A stretch of DNA of 64,000 nucleotides from Utricularia gibba (lineage: Eukaryota > Streptophyta > Magnoliopsida > Lamiales > Lentibulariaceae). Made by a program: the position numbers and the translations under genes. The stretch covers positions 434,001 through 498,000 of the forward strand of contig NEEC01000013.1 of assembly GCA_002189035.1 (NCBI GenBank), read 5' to 3'. Positions 1 to 12,754 of the stretch are shown here, one piece after another. Under the pieces are notes generated by a model. That model worked only from the letters and a program-made list of their open reading frames with translations, was not told the origin of the DNA and did no database searches. Position 1 is the first letter of the stretch. Each line of letters begins with the position of its first letter.

Positions 1-855
1 GCTCAAGAACCCAGTTAGCGCTATTATTCCATGCTATGAATAGTAGCAGATAGAAACAGAACACTTTATTTGCTTAGTTTGCTGAACATTTTACTTTTGT
101 TGGCTATTTGTTTGATAATGTTTGGGATATTTTCTTCAGTTTATGAATATGAAATCTTGTTTTATTTCTCATACATGAGTAGCTAAACCTTAGTATGCCT
201 TAAGGTGTATAATAGTGATGTGGGAGCTAAGGTTCATAACACAATTGATCATTATTTCTTAGCTTTTGTTTTTATCATTTCATGGATAGACCTAAGGAGG
301 GAAATGAACAGCTTCACAACTCAGATGTTTGATTTAGAGTTAGACCAACAAATCAAGGTGGGATAGTAGGTATTAATTCAAGGTAGAATTAGTAGAACCG
401 GATAGACCCAATTCTATATACTTAACATGCGGGTAGAGTTAATTGCAATGTTGGCGATGATATTAGAGACTATATTAGCCGAAAACATGATGAATGACCT
501 AATTAGACTTAGGTTATTTAGAGATGTGATTATAGAAATTTTATAGATTAAATTAGTAACCTTAGTATCACATTATCAACATACCATTGAGGCATCTTGT
601 TGTTATTTTGTACTAGAGCCAGTATTTGTTACATTTTACATTGAGATTTTATTTTAAGTATTGAACTATCTACCATCACTAGTTTAAGCTTAGATTAAGA
701 ATAACGTTTATTCTGAATTCTACATCTGTTAAAACATGTTGCAAGCATCAGCTCCTTGTGATCGATCCCAAATTCCACTTTATATTTTGTATTTATTATA
801 TATTTTATGAGGATTAGAAATTATAAATTTATTTGATACAAAGATTTCATTTATT
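1..855 (+). repeat. Truncated LTR-like repeat, family T, copy 1
   Basis: This segment aligns by eye with the right part of the copies at 44413-45769 and 49128-50305. All share, in order, a block near 'gctcaagaaccnagtt', a 'gatagacc(c/t)aattcta' block, a 'cagctccttgtg.tcgatcc' block near position 750, and an end near 'ttcatttatt'. The left part lies outside the window. The better-preserved copies begin TGATAAC, end CATTTATCA and have roughly 5-bp target duplications, which suggests a solo LTR of a Ty3/gypsy-like element. No coding sequence belonging to the family is visible in the window. Confidence 0.6.
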
Positions 856-3800
856 GCAATGTTTATAAGAATTTTTTGTTTATTAGTTGCACATCTCCCA
901 GTGGATGTACTCAAATAAAAGTGTGCCAACATGAGTCAAATGACTGGAGGAACTTAAAGTGGATTCCTAACTCCCTGAACAGTTGTATCAAGAATCGGCT
1001 ATCATGTAAAACAATAAACCCTATAATCAAATGGAATACATACGAATCACATGGCACATCTTCTTCCTCACAAATTATGATAAATATTCTCATCATCCCT
1101 AGTGACTGAGTAATTATACAGCTAAGGGACACTTACATAGCTTGCAATACCATTTAACTAGGAGTCAATAGCACCAACTTTGGTGGGTGGTTGATCATCA
1201 ATAATTTCTCATGACTCTAGCATAAATAACATATACTCTTTAAGGATATAGTACATTTGTCTCATGTTATTGGCAATAGTCATACTCTTATCACATTACA
1301 AACAAACATAAATAATGATAATTAATTATTTAATTATAAATAAATAATGATGATAGTGTGTGTAAATAAAAAATTCATCTTTCAAGAAAAGAGGTTATTA
1401 AATAAATAACTATAATATTATATATATATTTATTTAATTATTTTCTGATATTATGAATCATAGTATTTCTTAAATATATTTTAATATACGTTAATTATAA
1501 TCTATTTTAATATAAGTTCTCATTAATTATTATTTAAATAAAAAATTATTAATAAAGTTAATTATATTTCTTTTAAAACTTACATTTTTAATATCAATTT
1601 GTATTTCAAAAATATAATTTTTATCAAATAAAAATACTGTATTTATTAAAATGTGATAATTATACATCAATGAAATATGCAATGAATAAAAAAAATTATT
1701 TTTTTAAAAAAATATGGGTATTCTACAAATATTTACAGAATGGAAAGTTGAAAATCATTGTAGTTTGTGGGGTCGAACAGAAGTGGTGATAGATCCGGGG
1801 CGAATGCCTGTCCGCTGAGTAGTGTGACCCGACCCGGACCAGCAGCAGTCCGAGGCCAGGCCACCATAACACACAATAGACGACAACACTGGAATTTCTC
1901 CTTCCGTGCAGAGGATTTTGTAGGCGTATTTTCAGGAGGAAAAAGCAAAAGCAGTCTTTTCAAAAAGGAAGAGTTTTCGAGCCGAAGGACAACAGACATC
2001 GTAAAAAGCAGAGGCAGACAAATGGCAATAAATAATTGAACACAGGTTGGCGCGGCGTGGCGTGGCGTGGCGTGGCTGAAGCCTAAGCCAACTGAGTGTC
2101 CACGACGGGGCGGGCCGGTAGTCCCGTCACTTTGAGGTTATGGTGGGGCCCGCACCGAATTCTATTCCAGAAACATGATGCCTCGAAAAATTCGAGTTTC
2201 TTTTTTGGGAGGGTAATATCAGTTTTTAGAATGATGGAGAGCATATTTTACTTTAAATACACCCAGCGTAAAAGAGAAGGGTAGAATTACGTACGATTGG
2301 AGTAATGTTATAAAACGGAATTCAACCTTTACTCATATTTTTGAATTGATTTCTTTTTACAATATTTTGAATTAGGTTCAAAACATTACAAAAATATAAT
2401 TGAAATAGAATTCAAAGACTTTTATATAGTCGAACGAACCCTGAATTTTAAAAACGTTGGATTATAATAATTTCGTAGATGAAGATGAATGACGAGATTG
2501 CTGAGGTCATAGATTTCAATCAATATTTTGAATTGTATTATATCATATCAAAATGGAGTTCAGCTCTTTAACCAGCTTGATTTTCAAAATTAAATTATAT
2601 GATTTTTTCAATGGCAAGATTAACAATGGCCTATCGCCCCATAATAAAGTCTACTTTTAGGATGGTACGGGTACGTGGTATAGAAAAAGCTGAGGAGTTC
2701 CCACTCCCAATGCACCGCCATGCAGGGGATAAAATTTCGTGGCTCCCTCGACGATTTAGACTTGTGAGATGTATTGTATTTGCATTTTACCCTACTAATG
2801 AAATTTGTTTGCAATTCACCCTTCTTAGAAATTGAATTGAATTTTTGGTTTTATTCATTTATAACTTTCTCATTTTATCAAATAATTCATTAATATTCTT
2901 TTTTAAAGGATTACAAAATCTAATTATCAAAATATGTGATGCATTGTTTTTGTCAAAAAAAAATTAATACTATATTAATGATAAAAATGAAATAAATTTC
3001 ATGAATAAATATCAAACATATGATAAGATGGAATATCAAAATTACATTATGTAAGACAAATGAGTATTAAATTTCAAACATATGAATTGGATTAACATCC
3101 CATTTACACTCTCAACGTTGGAATTTTGAGTTTTTATAATTCAAATGATGTGTTCTTATGTTTTTTTTTCTTAAAAAAAAATCTACCTTACCTAGAATTT
3201 GTTATGTTGCAACTTTTTGAAGCTAGTGGTGAATGCTTTGAATTGGAAATAAGGTCCCTCATGACCTCCTTTTTGTTCTGTTTTTTATTCATAGAAAATA
3301 TTATTGGTGCACATGAAAGTGATTAAACAAACATATGGTTTACAAGCTTAAACTATATATTATTCATAATTAATTAATTCATACATAAATATTAGTATAT
3401 CAACATGTATTTGAAATCATATATAAGAAAATGTGGATCCAATATCCTTAGATCCACATACATCCCTCTAACCAATGAAATTCGGAAATACAAGCTTTGG
3501 GAATAATGTGAACAACGCTATCAAATATATAATTCGCAATTTCTCCAACCAAAAATACGAGCACATCAATGAAGTGAAGAAATACAGCGCGTTTGGTTTG
3601 TGGTGAAGACAAAATTGGGTTCCTATTCCTGGTCGCGGTGGTTCAACAAAGGATGATGATAGCGATGTATGCTGCTGCCTTCTACGCCATGTTCATTGAA
3701 TAAGACATGACGATTCCCAGTACCATAGAATAATAATTCTGCATTGCTATTATTATTTTGTTTTTCCCGTAGCTCAGCTCAGCTCAGCTCGGCCCCCATC

Positions 3801-5525
3801 ATCACATCTCATGCATCACGCAGGCCGCAGCATACTTTGTCTTTTCTTTTCTTTGTCAGTGTCCTACCCCCTAATCCGTCCACTTTTCTTCATTTTTATT
3901 ATCGTAACCACAACAATTCATCCCTACGAAAATGAGCAGCTAACCTCCAAAGGTCGGGAATGGGATCATTCCAACTTTTTGGGGGGCAAGTCTGGCCAGA
4001 CGAGGGCATGAAAGATGAAGAAGATAACAAGAAAGGACGTTTTGATACACCGGGCGGGGCAACCACTTTTCTAATGATGCCTCTGTGTTCACTTCATGTC
4101 ACTCCAAGTCCCTCAGTCGCTTTGGATTGAGCCTCTCTCTGCCTAGTGCCTGCCTGTTGTTTTCTCCAGCAAGCACGTTTAAGAGCCAGCCCCTACTGTG
4201 CTTCCTGGCTCGCCTATTTGCACACCATTTGGTTCTCACTCGGCATCACCATCATGCCCACACACTCGATCCCAACCTACCTGTTAGAATCGGTCCGGTC
4301 CTTACCCCAGATTTGCATCTCCAATCAAGGATCCACCTCATCACTCATCTACCTCACTACAAAGTATATATCAATTGCAAATAGCCCATGAACGCCAAAA
4401 TTGCAACTGCATCCTGATCATGTCGGAGTCAATCTCTAACACCTACGATCTCCTGCTCTTCAATTCTTATTCTCAACAAAAGAAAAAAAAAAAAAGGACA
4501 TCGTACTCTATATGAAAAATGCTTGGCGATCCGAAATCACCCTATACCTGACTATTTTAATATTCATTCAACGATTGCATAGTAAAATAATATATTTTTT
4601 GTGTGCATATCACTGTTTTCAAACATTAAGAACCCTCAAGACAATGGTTGTTTGAGTTAAGAAAACGATTTAACTTTTCAACGGCACTCAGTTTGTAATC
4701 ATTTATTATGTGTCTGAAAATATTATGAATCTGCTATGTAATTTGAAACTATAATTCACAAAATAAAATCAATTTTAAGATTATATGAATAGAATCAATT
4801 TAAAATTATAAACTGTTTTATAGAATAATATAAAATTATATTATAAAATTTAATATAATAAAATATATAGGTCAAAGTTTAATATATTAAATTATATAAT
4901 TTAATTTGATGACATAAAATTTTTTTAAATAGATAACAAAATAAATATTATAATTTTTCTAATCAATATGTTATTTAATCTATGAAATATAGATTTAAAA
5001 AATTCAATTATTTTTGAAAATAATTATAGAATCTTAATTTCTAATTTTATTACGGAACGATTAAAGATTATGTTCTTAAACAATTAAATAAAGTCACTTC
5101 AAAAAAATTAATAATACATAACACATCCTATTTTAGTTGTAAGATTGTCATAAAGGGTTTGTGTATTTAATATTTTATTATCATAATGATCTCTCACTCC
5201 CTCTCACACACATGCAATTTCGTATATATGTGTGTATCTTCATTAGTAATAAAAGTGCACACAATCCCTGAAGGATAAAATTAAGAATATATGATTTCCA
5301 GAATGAATAAAATGTGAAACCGGTCAAATTCCATGTATGGGAAATATGATTTATGACATCCGGACATTGGATTCTCGTAAGCATATTTTAAATTTACGTT
5401 TTTGTAAGGGCGTCGAGGTGTTTCCCAGATCTGGACGTTTGTTACCGAGCAATCCAGTCTCAGCCGTTGGATCTCTGAGATTGCAACGGGGCCCACCGAC
5501 ACAACAAAAAACCTAATCCTCAGCA
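856..5525. other. AT-rich intergenic DNA without a supported gene
   Basis: No open frame here shows family similarity that I recognise. It holds two short pentamer microsatellites: four GGCGT units near 2055-2075 and a run of AGCTC near 3771-3791. Between 1733-2160 and 3590-4400 the base composition is noticeably richer in G+C than the AT-rich DNA around it, which may mark old promoter or exon debris. The open frames in those blocks (for example 1767-2039) overlap one another on both strands and look accidental. Confidence 0.5.
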
Positions 5526-5526
5526 C

Positions 5527-5561
5527 GCTCGCTCGCTCGCCCGCCCGCCCGCCCGCCCGCC
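5527..5561. repeat. Compound (GCTC)n(GCCC)n microsatellite
   Basis: Three GCTC units run directly into five to six GCCC units in otherwise AT-rich DNA. It lies about 280 bases upstream of a TATA-like box and about 1.1 kb upstream of the TOPLESS start codon, in what is probably that gene's promoter. Confidence 0.85.
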
Positions 5562-5841
5562 TCCAATTAACAAAATATTAAACAAAACGTGATGTTGCGT
5601 GTCCCATTCATTCAGCCATCGAAACCCGAGGCTGCTTCAAAACTCGCTTGCCAGCTGGAATTTCACAGACGACCAAGTCCCGTGGGGCCCGCTCTACTAT
5701 TCAGAATGGATAAGCTGGATGGCTTATTGCTTGATAAGAGGGTGTGCCTATCTCTTGGTCTGGGCTGCCTGTTTCCAAATATTACTTGGTATCTGAAAGT
5801 AATGTCGGTGTTTTAAGAATTTTTTTTCTTTCTTTTCAACC

Positions 5842-5848
5842 TATAAAA
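5842..5848 (+). promoter_or_regulatory. Possible TATA box of the TOPLESS gene
   Basis: TATAAAA follows a pyrimidine-rich stretch and precedes a purine-rich leader. If used, transcription would begin near 5870-5880 and the leader before the ATG at 6618 would be about 740 nt. That leader may contain a 5'UTR intron, which I cannot place. The call rests only on the motif and its position. Confidence 0.3.
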
Positions 5849-6617
5849 TGGAGAGAGAAACAACGCTCGGGAATTATGTCTACGAGGATTCCGTATCTCG
5901 GGAGCCTGCGTCGTGGTCACTCCCCCTCCACGGATCTCCTCCCCCGACTGTACTTTTTATTCGCTTCTCTCTTTCGCCATACCCAAATGCTTGCATCTTG
6001 TGTCTGTGTGGGTCTCCAACATTTAAGTTTCAAACTTTTGCAAAAAGTTGTTTTCTTTTCTCGTGTGGAATTGGAATTTGATGGTCTTTTGTTTTTACTG
6101 TGTGCGTTTATACAGTAGCAAATTATTGACTTGCCTCACTTTTTTTTTTCGTTTTGGTTACTTTTCCTCTTTTCGCGCATCTGGGAGTCTTTCCGACGCC
6201 TCGTTCACCGTCGTGATACGTTGTTTTTAACTTGGGATTTCTCTGTTCCTCTCGCAACTTTGAAATCTGTATTTTGGGGGTTGGCGCGCGTGCTCAATCT
6301 GTCCTCAAGCCTTGCAGTTTCCTTGTTCTTATATCAGTTCCAAATGTTCTTGTGTTTGTGTATGTTTTTCCCCTCTTTTTTCAGTATCCGTCTGATTTTT
6401 GTTTCGCTTTATAGTGTTCAGTGGTTGGTGTTTGTCGGAATTGCTTCAAGGTTTTTGTGAATAAGAATGGAATGGCTGCAATTAAATACTCCACGAGTAG
6501 CTGGCCGTTTCATTAATTGTTTTTTTTTCGCTGCTCCTCCTTTCCAGTAAAATAGTTTTATTTTGGGTGCTCACAGATCCGTTGCCGAACGTATTTTCTA
6601 AGGTTTGAACAAGACCC

Positions 6618-9600
6618 ATGTCTTCTCTCAGTAGAGAACTCGTTTTCCTGATCTTACAGTTCCTCGATGAAGAGAAGTTTAAAGATACTGTTCACAAGTA
6701 GGGATTTTATTATGTAGCTTAACGTTGTTTAAAGATACAATGATGATTGTAACATTGTTTCGCCAGGCTTGAACAAGAATCCGGGTTCTACTTTAACATG
6801 AAGCATTTCGAAGATGAAGTGCAAAATGGTAACTGGGAGGAGGTTGAGAGATACCTCTCCGGGTTCACTAAAGTGGAGGACAATCGTTACTCGATGAAGA
6901 TATTTTTCGAGATTAGGAAACAGAAGTATCTTGAGTCTTTAGACAGGTAACAGTAGAATTGGCCTGTCAAAACTGTGGTTTTTCATTTATCAAAACTGTG
7001 GTTTTTCATTTAATCAACCTTGAGTTTACGTAGGGATGATCGCTCCAAAGCTGTTGACATCCTTATGAAAGATATTAAAGTTTTTGCATCGTTTAATGAA
7101 GACCTTTTTAAAGAGATTACCCAACTTCTGACCTTAGAGAACTTCAGGTACGTTCGAATATCATGGTTAGTCAATGTGTTTGAAACAAGGCATTCATTTA
7201 TATTGAGTACGGTGCTGCAGAGAGAATGAGCAGCTTTCCAAGTATGGGGATACCAAATCCGCACGTTCTATAATGCTGGTTGAGTTAAAGAAGTTGATTG
7301 AAGCCAATCCACTATTTCGTGACAAGTTACAGTTTCCAAACGTCAGAAGTTCGCGGTTGCGGACACTTGTAAATCAAAGGTGCATACCCATGAGTTGAAT
7401 CTTCTTCCTGGCTTTGAAGAATGTTGAAGAAAATAACCTTGTGATATATTTAGACTATGTCCAAAAAAAAAAAAAAAAACGAAGGATGAAGATTGTTTAA
7501 CTTGCATCTCCTGAAGCATATTTTAAGATGCTACCTCCTACTGCTTTGCTTCATATGCTAACCTCATGCTTATCCATCTTCAGACAAAAGATGAAGTTTG
7601 TTTACTTGTCACGCCCTACTATTCGCATACTAACCTCATGCTTATCCTTTATCAGCTTAAATTGGCAGCACCAACTCTGCAAGAATCCTAGGCCAAATCC
7701 GGATATCAAAACTCTTTTTGTTGACCATTCCTGTGGGCAACCAAATGGTGTATGTGCACCCTCCCCAGCAAGCAATCCTTTATTTGGAGGAGCTGTGCCA
7801 AAACCTGGTGGTTTCCCTCCTTTTGGTGCTCATCATGTAGTTGCTGTACGTTATTCTGCTACCCGTTTCTTTGTTTCTTCGATATCCTTGTGGTATATAA
7901 CTGATGTCACACCAATTTTTGACTACTGAGCAGCCGTTCCAGGCTGCACCAACACCTGTTCCAACTCCTCTAGCTGGTTGGATGTGTAGCACACCTGCTG
8001 GAACTCACCCTTCTGTTTCCGGTGGGCCTACAGCTCTTGTTGCTCCACCGATGCCTGGTACATATTCTTCAATGGAAATCAAATGTAATTGTAGTTATTT
8101 CTGTAACAATTTTCTCAACGTCTTGCTAGGTGCAACTGTCCTCAAGCATCCCAGGGCTCCACCAGCAAATCAGTCTGCTGATTTTCTACCTGCTGATTCC
8201 GAGCCTTCAAGCAAAAGGGCCAGGCCATTAGGAATCACTGATGAGATAGTTGAGTGCCAAAAAACACTCCGTACTGCTTATTTTCCTGAACTTCTATGGG
8301 GCTGGAAAAAAACTCGTGAAAGTTTCTTTTCCTAAACTTCTATGGGGTTATGCAGGTGAATATTCCGTTTCCTGGACATGCCACCCACAGCCAGAGCTTC
8401 AATTCCCCAGATGACTTGCCAAAGACGGTAGCATGTACAATGAATCAAGGATCATCTACTATGAGCATGGATTTTCATCCTGCCCAACAGACTCTCCTTC
8501 TAGGTTGCACTTAATTTCTCAGGTTCAAAATTTTTGTCATGTTTGAGGGTATTAACATGCTGCTCTTTCTGTGATGTGAACACAGTTGGCACCAACGTGG
8601 GTGAGATTGGGTTGTGGGAAGTCGGGCTGCGTGAGAGGCTAGTTCATAAGAACTTTGAAGTCCGTGATCTAAATGCTTGTTCCATGCCTTTACAGGTACA
8701 CTGTTGTCTATCATCATTTACTCCGAACCTTTGTTTGACATCTTAACTTAAAGTTGGAGGTATATGTCTTCTCTATTGTACAGACTGCCCTGGTGAAAGA
8801 TCCAGGCGTTTCAGTGAATCGCGTGATATGGAGTCCTGATGGGTCTTTATTTGGCAAGTTTTTATGTTGACAATGGCTTTTTGTTGGAGGAAATGATCAA
8901 AATCTTAACCTTTCATCTGTATTTCATTAGGAGTTGCATACTCAAAGCACCTCGTACAGATTTTTTCGTACCATGGAAATGGTGATGTTCGTTATCATTT
9001 GGAGGTATGTTAATATTTTTCAATAGTGATTAACACGAAGTATTTTAATATTCGCATCTGATTCATACAGATTGATGCGCATGTGGGAGGGGTAAATGAT
9101 CTCGCATTTTCACTCCCCAATAAGCTACTTTGTGTTGTAACCTGCGGAGATGACAAGCTTATCAAGGTTTGTTGAAGATACATAGTATTTGGGATTGCTT
9201 TTTACTAAATGCAGATGTGCTTATGTGAGCTGTTGTGGTTAGGTATGGGACGCCTCTAGTGGTTCCAAACTGTTTACATTCGAAGGTCATGAGTCCCCTG
9301 TGTATTCAGTATGCCCACACTACAAAGAGAATATTCAGGTGGGTGTACTGATTCAACCAACCCTTTTTTTTGTTAATGATCTGAAGATTCACAGAGTTCA
9401 TTTTGCAGTGTAAACCACAGTTCCTGTTTCATTACAGTAACTAATCATGACCTGTTTGGTTCGTAGTTCATATTTTCTACAGCATTAGATGGGAAGATTA
9501 AGGCCTGGTTATATGACAACCAGGGATCTCGAGTGGACTATGATGCGCCAGGTCGATGGTGCACAACAATGGCCTACAGCACTGATGGAACAAGGTAGAG

Positions 9601-12156
9601 ATGGTCTCAGGAAAAAAAAAAAAAAAAAAAATTTAGTGTTGCTGCCTACTTAACAAAGCTTTGAACTGGTGATTTTCTTTCTCAGGGTGTTCTCTTGCGG
9701 GACAAGCAAAGACGGAGAGACGCACATTGTTGAGTGGAATGAAAGTGAAGGAGCTGTGAAAAGAACATATCAAGGTTTCAGTAAGCGATCATTAGGTGTT
9801 GTACAGTTCGATACATGTAAAAATAGGTATTTGGCTGCCGGTGATGAGTTCTCCATCAAATTCTGGGACATGAACAGCACTCAACTTCTGACCAGTAGTG
9901 ACGCAGATGGAGGTCTTCCTGTTAGTATTCTCATGAATAGGGTGGCGCCTGTTGATTAGTGCTTTATGCCTTTAGAAGATTACGTGATTTTCTATGACAA
10001 TTTCCAGGCAAGTCCACGTATACGCTTCAACAAGGATGGGAACCTCCTGGCTGTTTCTACCAATGAAAATGAAATCAAGATATTAGCAAATGCTGCTGGG
10101 CTTCGGATGCTACGGGTGTTTGAGAATCAAACATTTGATGTCCGATCTGAAGCAGTAAAGGTATTTGTTGCTTCTTGAGTTGTTTCCTAGCATAATCATC
10201 ATAACAAAAATGAAGTTTCTCATTTTCTCAGGCTGCTGTGAACTCAGTGGCTGCACCAACTGCAAACAGCACAGGACTTACAGAGCGGTTACCTTCAGCT
10301 GCTATCTCTGCAGTGGTTAGCATCGTTTCCATGGGAAATTGATTCCTTGCTTTCAAATTCCTCATGTACGTGTTTTCTATCTCTTTAGAATGCGGAGTCC
10401 AGAAATCTTTCAGATCTAAAGTCTAGGATGCCAGAAGAAACTAGTGATAAGTCCAAGGTCTGGAAGCTCATTGAAATTAATGAACCAACTCTCCTCCGGT
10501 CCTTGAGGCTTCCTGAAAATCTGAGAGTACCAAAGGCATGCATACATCCATCTACACGAGTGTTTTTATTTTCCCCATTTAACACCCTTCTGTTTATAGC
10601 ACCAGTCTATGCTTCATATGCTACTGTTGCAGATATCGAGATTGATATATACATATTCTGGAAATAGCATACTCGCATTAGCTTCGAACGCAATTCATTT
10701 ACTCTGGAAACGGCATGGAACTGATCGTAATTCAAGTGGGAAGGCAAGTTGTGATGTACTTTTCCTTTTGAATGTGTCATGCCTTACAAAAAAAAAAAAA
10801 ACCAGATTCAAGCAGTGGTGGCTATGCAGGCAGCTGCCAGTGCGGCTCTGCAGTTATGGCAGCCATCAAGTGGAAGCCAGATGACCAACGATACATCCGA
10901 ATCAAACCCAGAGGAAGCTGTTCATTGCTTTGCGTTGTCCAAAAACGACTCTTACGTAATGTCAGCATCCGGAGGAAAGATTTCTTTATTCAACATGATG
11001 TCTTTCAAGGTAACAAGTACATCAGTTTATAGAACGCCACTTTTGAGTTTCTCGTGATGTCTCATGTTTAATTTTGTGCTTCAGACAATGACCACATTCA
11101 TGCCTCCACCGCCAGCTGCAACATTTTTGGCATTCCATCCCCAAGATAACAACATTGTTGCAATTGGGATGGACGATTCCTCTATTCAGATATATAATGT
11201 TCGAATTGACGAGGTAAGCAGCGTAAAAAACTTGTAGAATGTAAGCATAAGAAGTTCCTTTTCTTTTTTTCTTTTTTTTATCAGGGAATCATACCTTTTC
11301 AGGTTAAGTGTAAACTTAAAGGCCACTCCAACAGAATAACTGGTCTTGCCTTCTCAAATGTGCTTGGTGTCCTACTTTCTTCTGGTGCTGATGCTCAGGT
11401 CAGAAGCTCATTTATCATGTGCTTTGAACATAGGATTAGAAAAATCATGCGTCGCTTCAAATTCCTGTACAGATTTGCACTTGGAATTGTGATGGATGGG
11501 ACAAACAGAGATCAAGAGCTTTGCAACTCCCGCCTGGAAGGTCGCTGGCTGCACAGTCCGAGACTCACGTTCAGTTTCACCAAGATCAAATTCACTTTCT
11601 GGTTGTACACGAGACCCATCTTGCAATACATGAAGCTTCCAAGTTGGAATGCGTAAAACAGGTAATTCTTTGAGTTTAGCCTTAGTTTCACAGCTTGATA
11701 TCTCACCAGATTTGTTTCGTTTTCAGTGGACCTCTCATGAGTCTTACGTCCCCATTTCGCACGCAACGTTCTCATGTGACAGCCAGCTTGTTTATGCTAC
11801 TTTCGTGGATGCAAGTGTTTGCATCTTCACTGGTGCACACCTCCGGTTACGATGCCGAATCAGCCCCGCTGCTTATCTTCCAACTAGTCTCAGGCAAGCC
11901 TCCTGCATCTCTATTTGTTTATAAAACGTGGGAGTGATGAAGCTTAAGCTTCACCTGTGTTTTATCCCACAGTTCGAACAGCGTGCACCCGCTAGTGATA
12001 GCAGCACATCCAAGACAGTCGAATCAGTTCGCATTAGGCCTGTCGGATGGCTCAGTCGTTGTTGTCGAGCCACTGGAGCCGGAAGGCAAATGGGGCCAGC
12101 CACCACCGGTCGAAAATGGTACCGCCCCCATCGCTGCTCTGGCAAGCGCTCCCTAG
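6618..12156 (+). CDS. TPL/TPR: TOPLESS/TOPLESS-related transcriptional corepressor
   Basis: Groucho/Tup1-type nuclear corepressor recruited by EAR-motif repressors (auxin, jasmonate and flowering pathways in known members). Exons: 6618-6697, 6767-6946, 7034-7147, 7221-7379, 7656-7836, 7934-8057, 8130-8248, 8356-8503, 8586-8695, 8784-8853, 8931-9004, 9071-9166, 9243-9338, 9467-9594, 9686-9920, 10008-10160, 10232-10315, 10389-10535, 10633-10743, 10830-11009, 11085-11213, 11303-11398, 11473-11661, 11727-11893, 11973-12156. They sum to 3354 nt, giving 1117 aa (family about 1120-1140). The protein starts MSSLSRELVFLILQFLDEEK (LisH), followed by CTLH and the tetramerising, EAR-binding region to about residue 210, a proline-rich linker (PTPLAGWM), then WD40 repeats to the C-terminus. 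The sequence is closest to the TPL/TPR1 branch as I remember it. Introns after exons 10, 18, 19 and 24 begin GC. No disabling change is seen. Exon ends come from reading frame and family similarity. Confidence 0.95.
7484..7655 (+). repeat. Diverged tandem duplication at the 3' end of TOPLESS intron 4
   Basis: The last part of intron 4 holds two related units. Each begins near 'gatgaag.ttgtttaactt' and ends with a branch-point-like CTAAC followed by 'ctcatgcttatcc' and an AG. The shared core lies at 7558-7575 and 7630-7647. The downstream AG (7654-7655) is the acceptor that keeps the TOPLESS frame. The upstream one ('cttcag', ending near 7583) is a decoy or alternative acceptor. Confidence 0.6.
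8854..8930 (+). other. GC-AG intron 10 of TOPLESS
   Basis: The donor reads TTTG|GCAAGT and the acceptor ATTAG|GAGTT. Joining them gives the conserved WD40 text SLFGVAYSKH in frame. No GT at or beside the junction would do this. GCAAGT is the usual strong consensus for the minor GC donor class. Confidence 0.85.
10536..10632 (+). other. Probable GC-AG intron 18 of TOPLESS
   Basis: The donor CCAAAG|GCATGC joined to the acceptor TTGCAG|ATATCG gives the conserved LRLPENLRVPKISRL in frame. An alternative GT donor about 26 bases downstream (ACACGA|GTGTTT) would also keep frame but would add eight residues not found in known TOPLESS proteins. I prefer the GC donor. Confidence 0.7.
10744..10829 (+). 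other. GC-AG intron 19 of TOPLESS
   Basis: The donor GGGAAG|GCAAGT and acceptor CTATGCAG|GCAGCT give GKAAASAALQLWQPSSG, which has the same length and pattern as the conserved GKATAS...QLWQP segment of the family. The intron contains a run of about twelve A. Confidence 0.8.
11894..11972 (+). other. GC-AG intron 24 of TOPLESS
   Basis: The donor CTCAG|GCAAGC and acceptor CCCACAG|TTCGAA give AYLPTSLSSNSVHPLVIAAH, matching the conserved AYLPASLSNSNVHPLVIAAH block. No usable GT lies at this junction. Confidence 0.85.
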
Positions 12157-12754
12157 CGCCGAACTCGGATCAACTGCATCGGTGATTCCGATGCGTGAAA
12201 CATAGCGACATGGCATCCACAGCAAAGCAGAAATGTGAAATACTCGGTGGTTAGTCTATGCCTTTTTTTCAAGCGTTTTGGGCATTTCCCAGGCTTTTGC
12301 TGAAGATGGGTACTGTGTGTGTACATTCATCATCTTCTTTCTAATCATTCCTTTCTGCACTCCTTTTTTTGTGAAGAATTCGCTTCTGCACTACTGCGGT
12401 TTATAGTAAAGAAAAGCATGAATTTTGATAGAATTTAGCAATAGAAAATCAGTGTGTTTGGTGTTGCAAGTGAGAAGCCATGTCAATGGGAAGAACGGAC
12501 AGACAGAGCGAGTAAAGCATAACGAAGCAAACAACCATTGAATGCACAGCTTATTTTTCCTCCTGACCACCTCAGTTGATGTTTATGTACAGAAACCATG
12601 CCAAAGGAAGCAAATATTTACAGAATTCCAACACAACGGAAAGAGGGAGAGAAAGCTTCACATATGGCTTTGTGGATATATGTACACCGCAACGCAATCA
12701 GCTGAGATTGCCAGAATGGGATTATATACAGATATGTTCCCTTAGCCACCAGTC
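12157..12754. other. Convergent 3' regions of TOPLESS and the LRR gene
   Basis: The two stop codons are 598 bases apart and face each other, so this interval holds both 3' untranslated regions and both polyadenylation zones. No additional gene is visible. I cannot place the cleavage sites, so I cannot tell whether the transcripts overlap. Confidence 0.7.

Noticed and set aside
1733-2039. Overlapping open frames of about 90 codons on both strands in a GC-rich block
   Set aside because: Both strands are open, neither has recognisable similarity or flanking splice signals, and the block fits promoter-like GC-rich DNA better than a gene.
5744-6460. Several Phe/Leu-rich frames before the TOPLESS start codon
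   Set aside because: They reflect the T-rich leader and promoter of TOPLESS and match nothing known.
7528-8335. Short frames running through TOPLESS exon-intron borders, some starting at internal ATGs
   Set aside because: They are pieces of single exons extended into introns. The spliced 25-exon model explains them and gives an uninterrupted protein.
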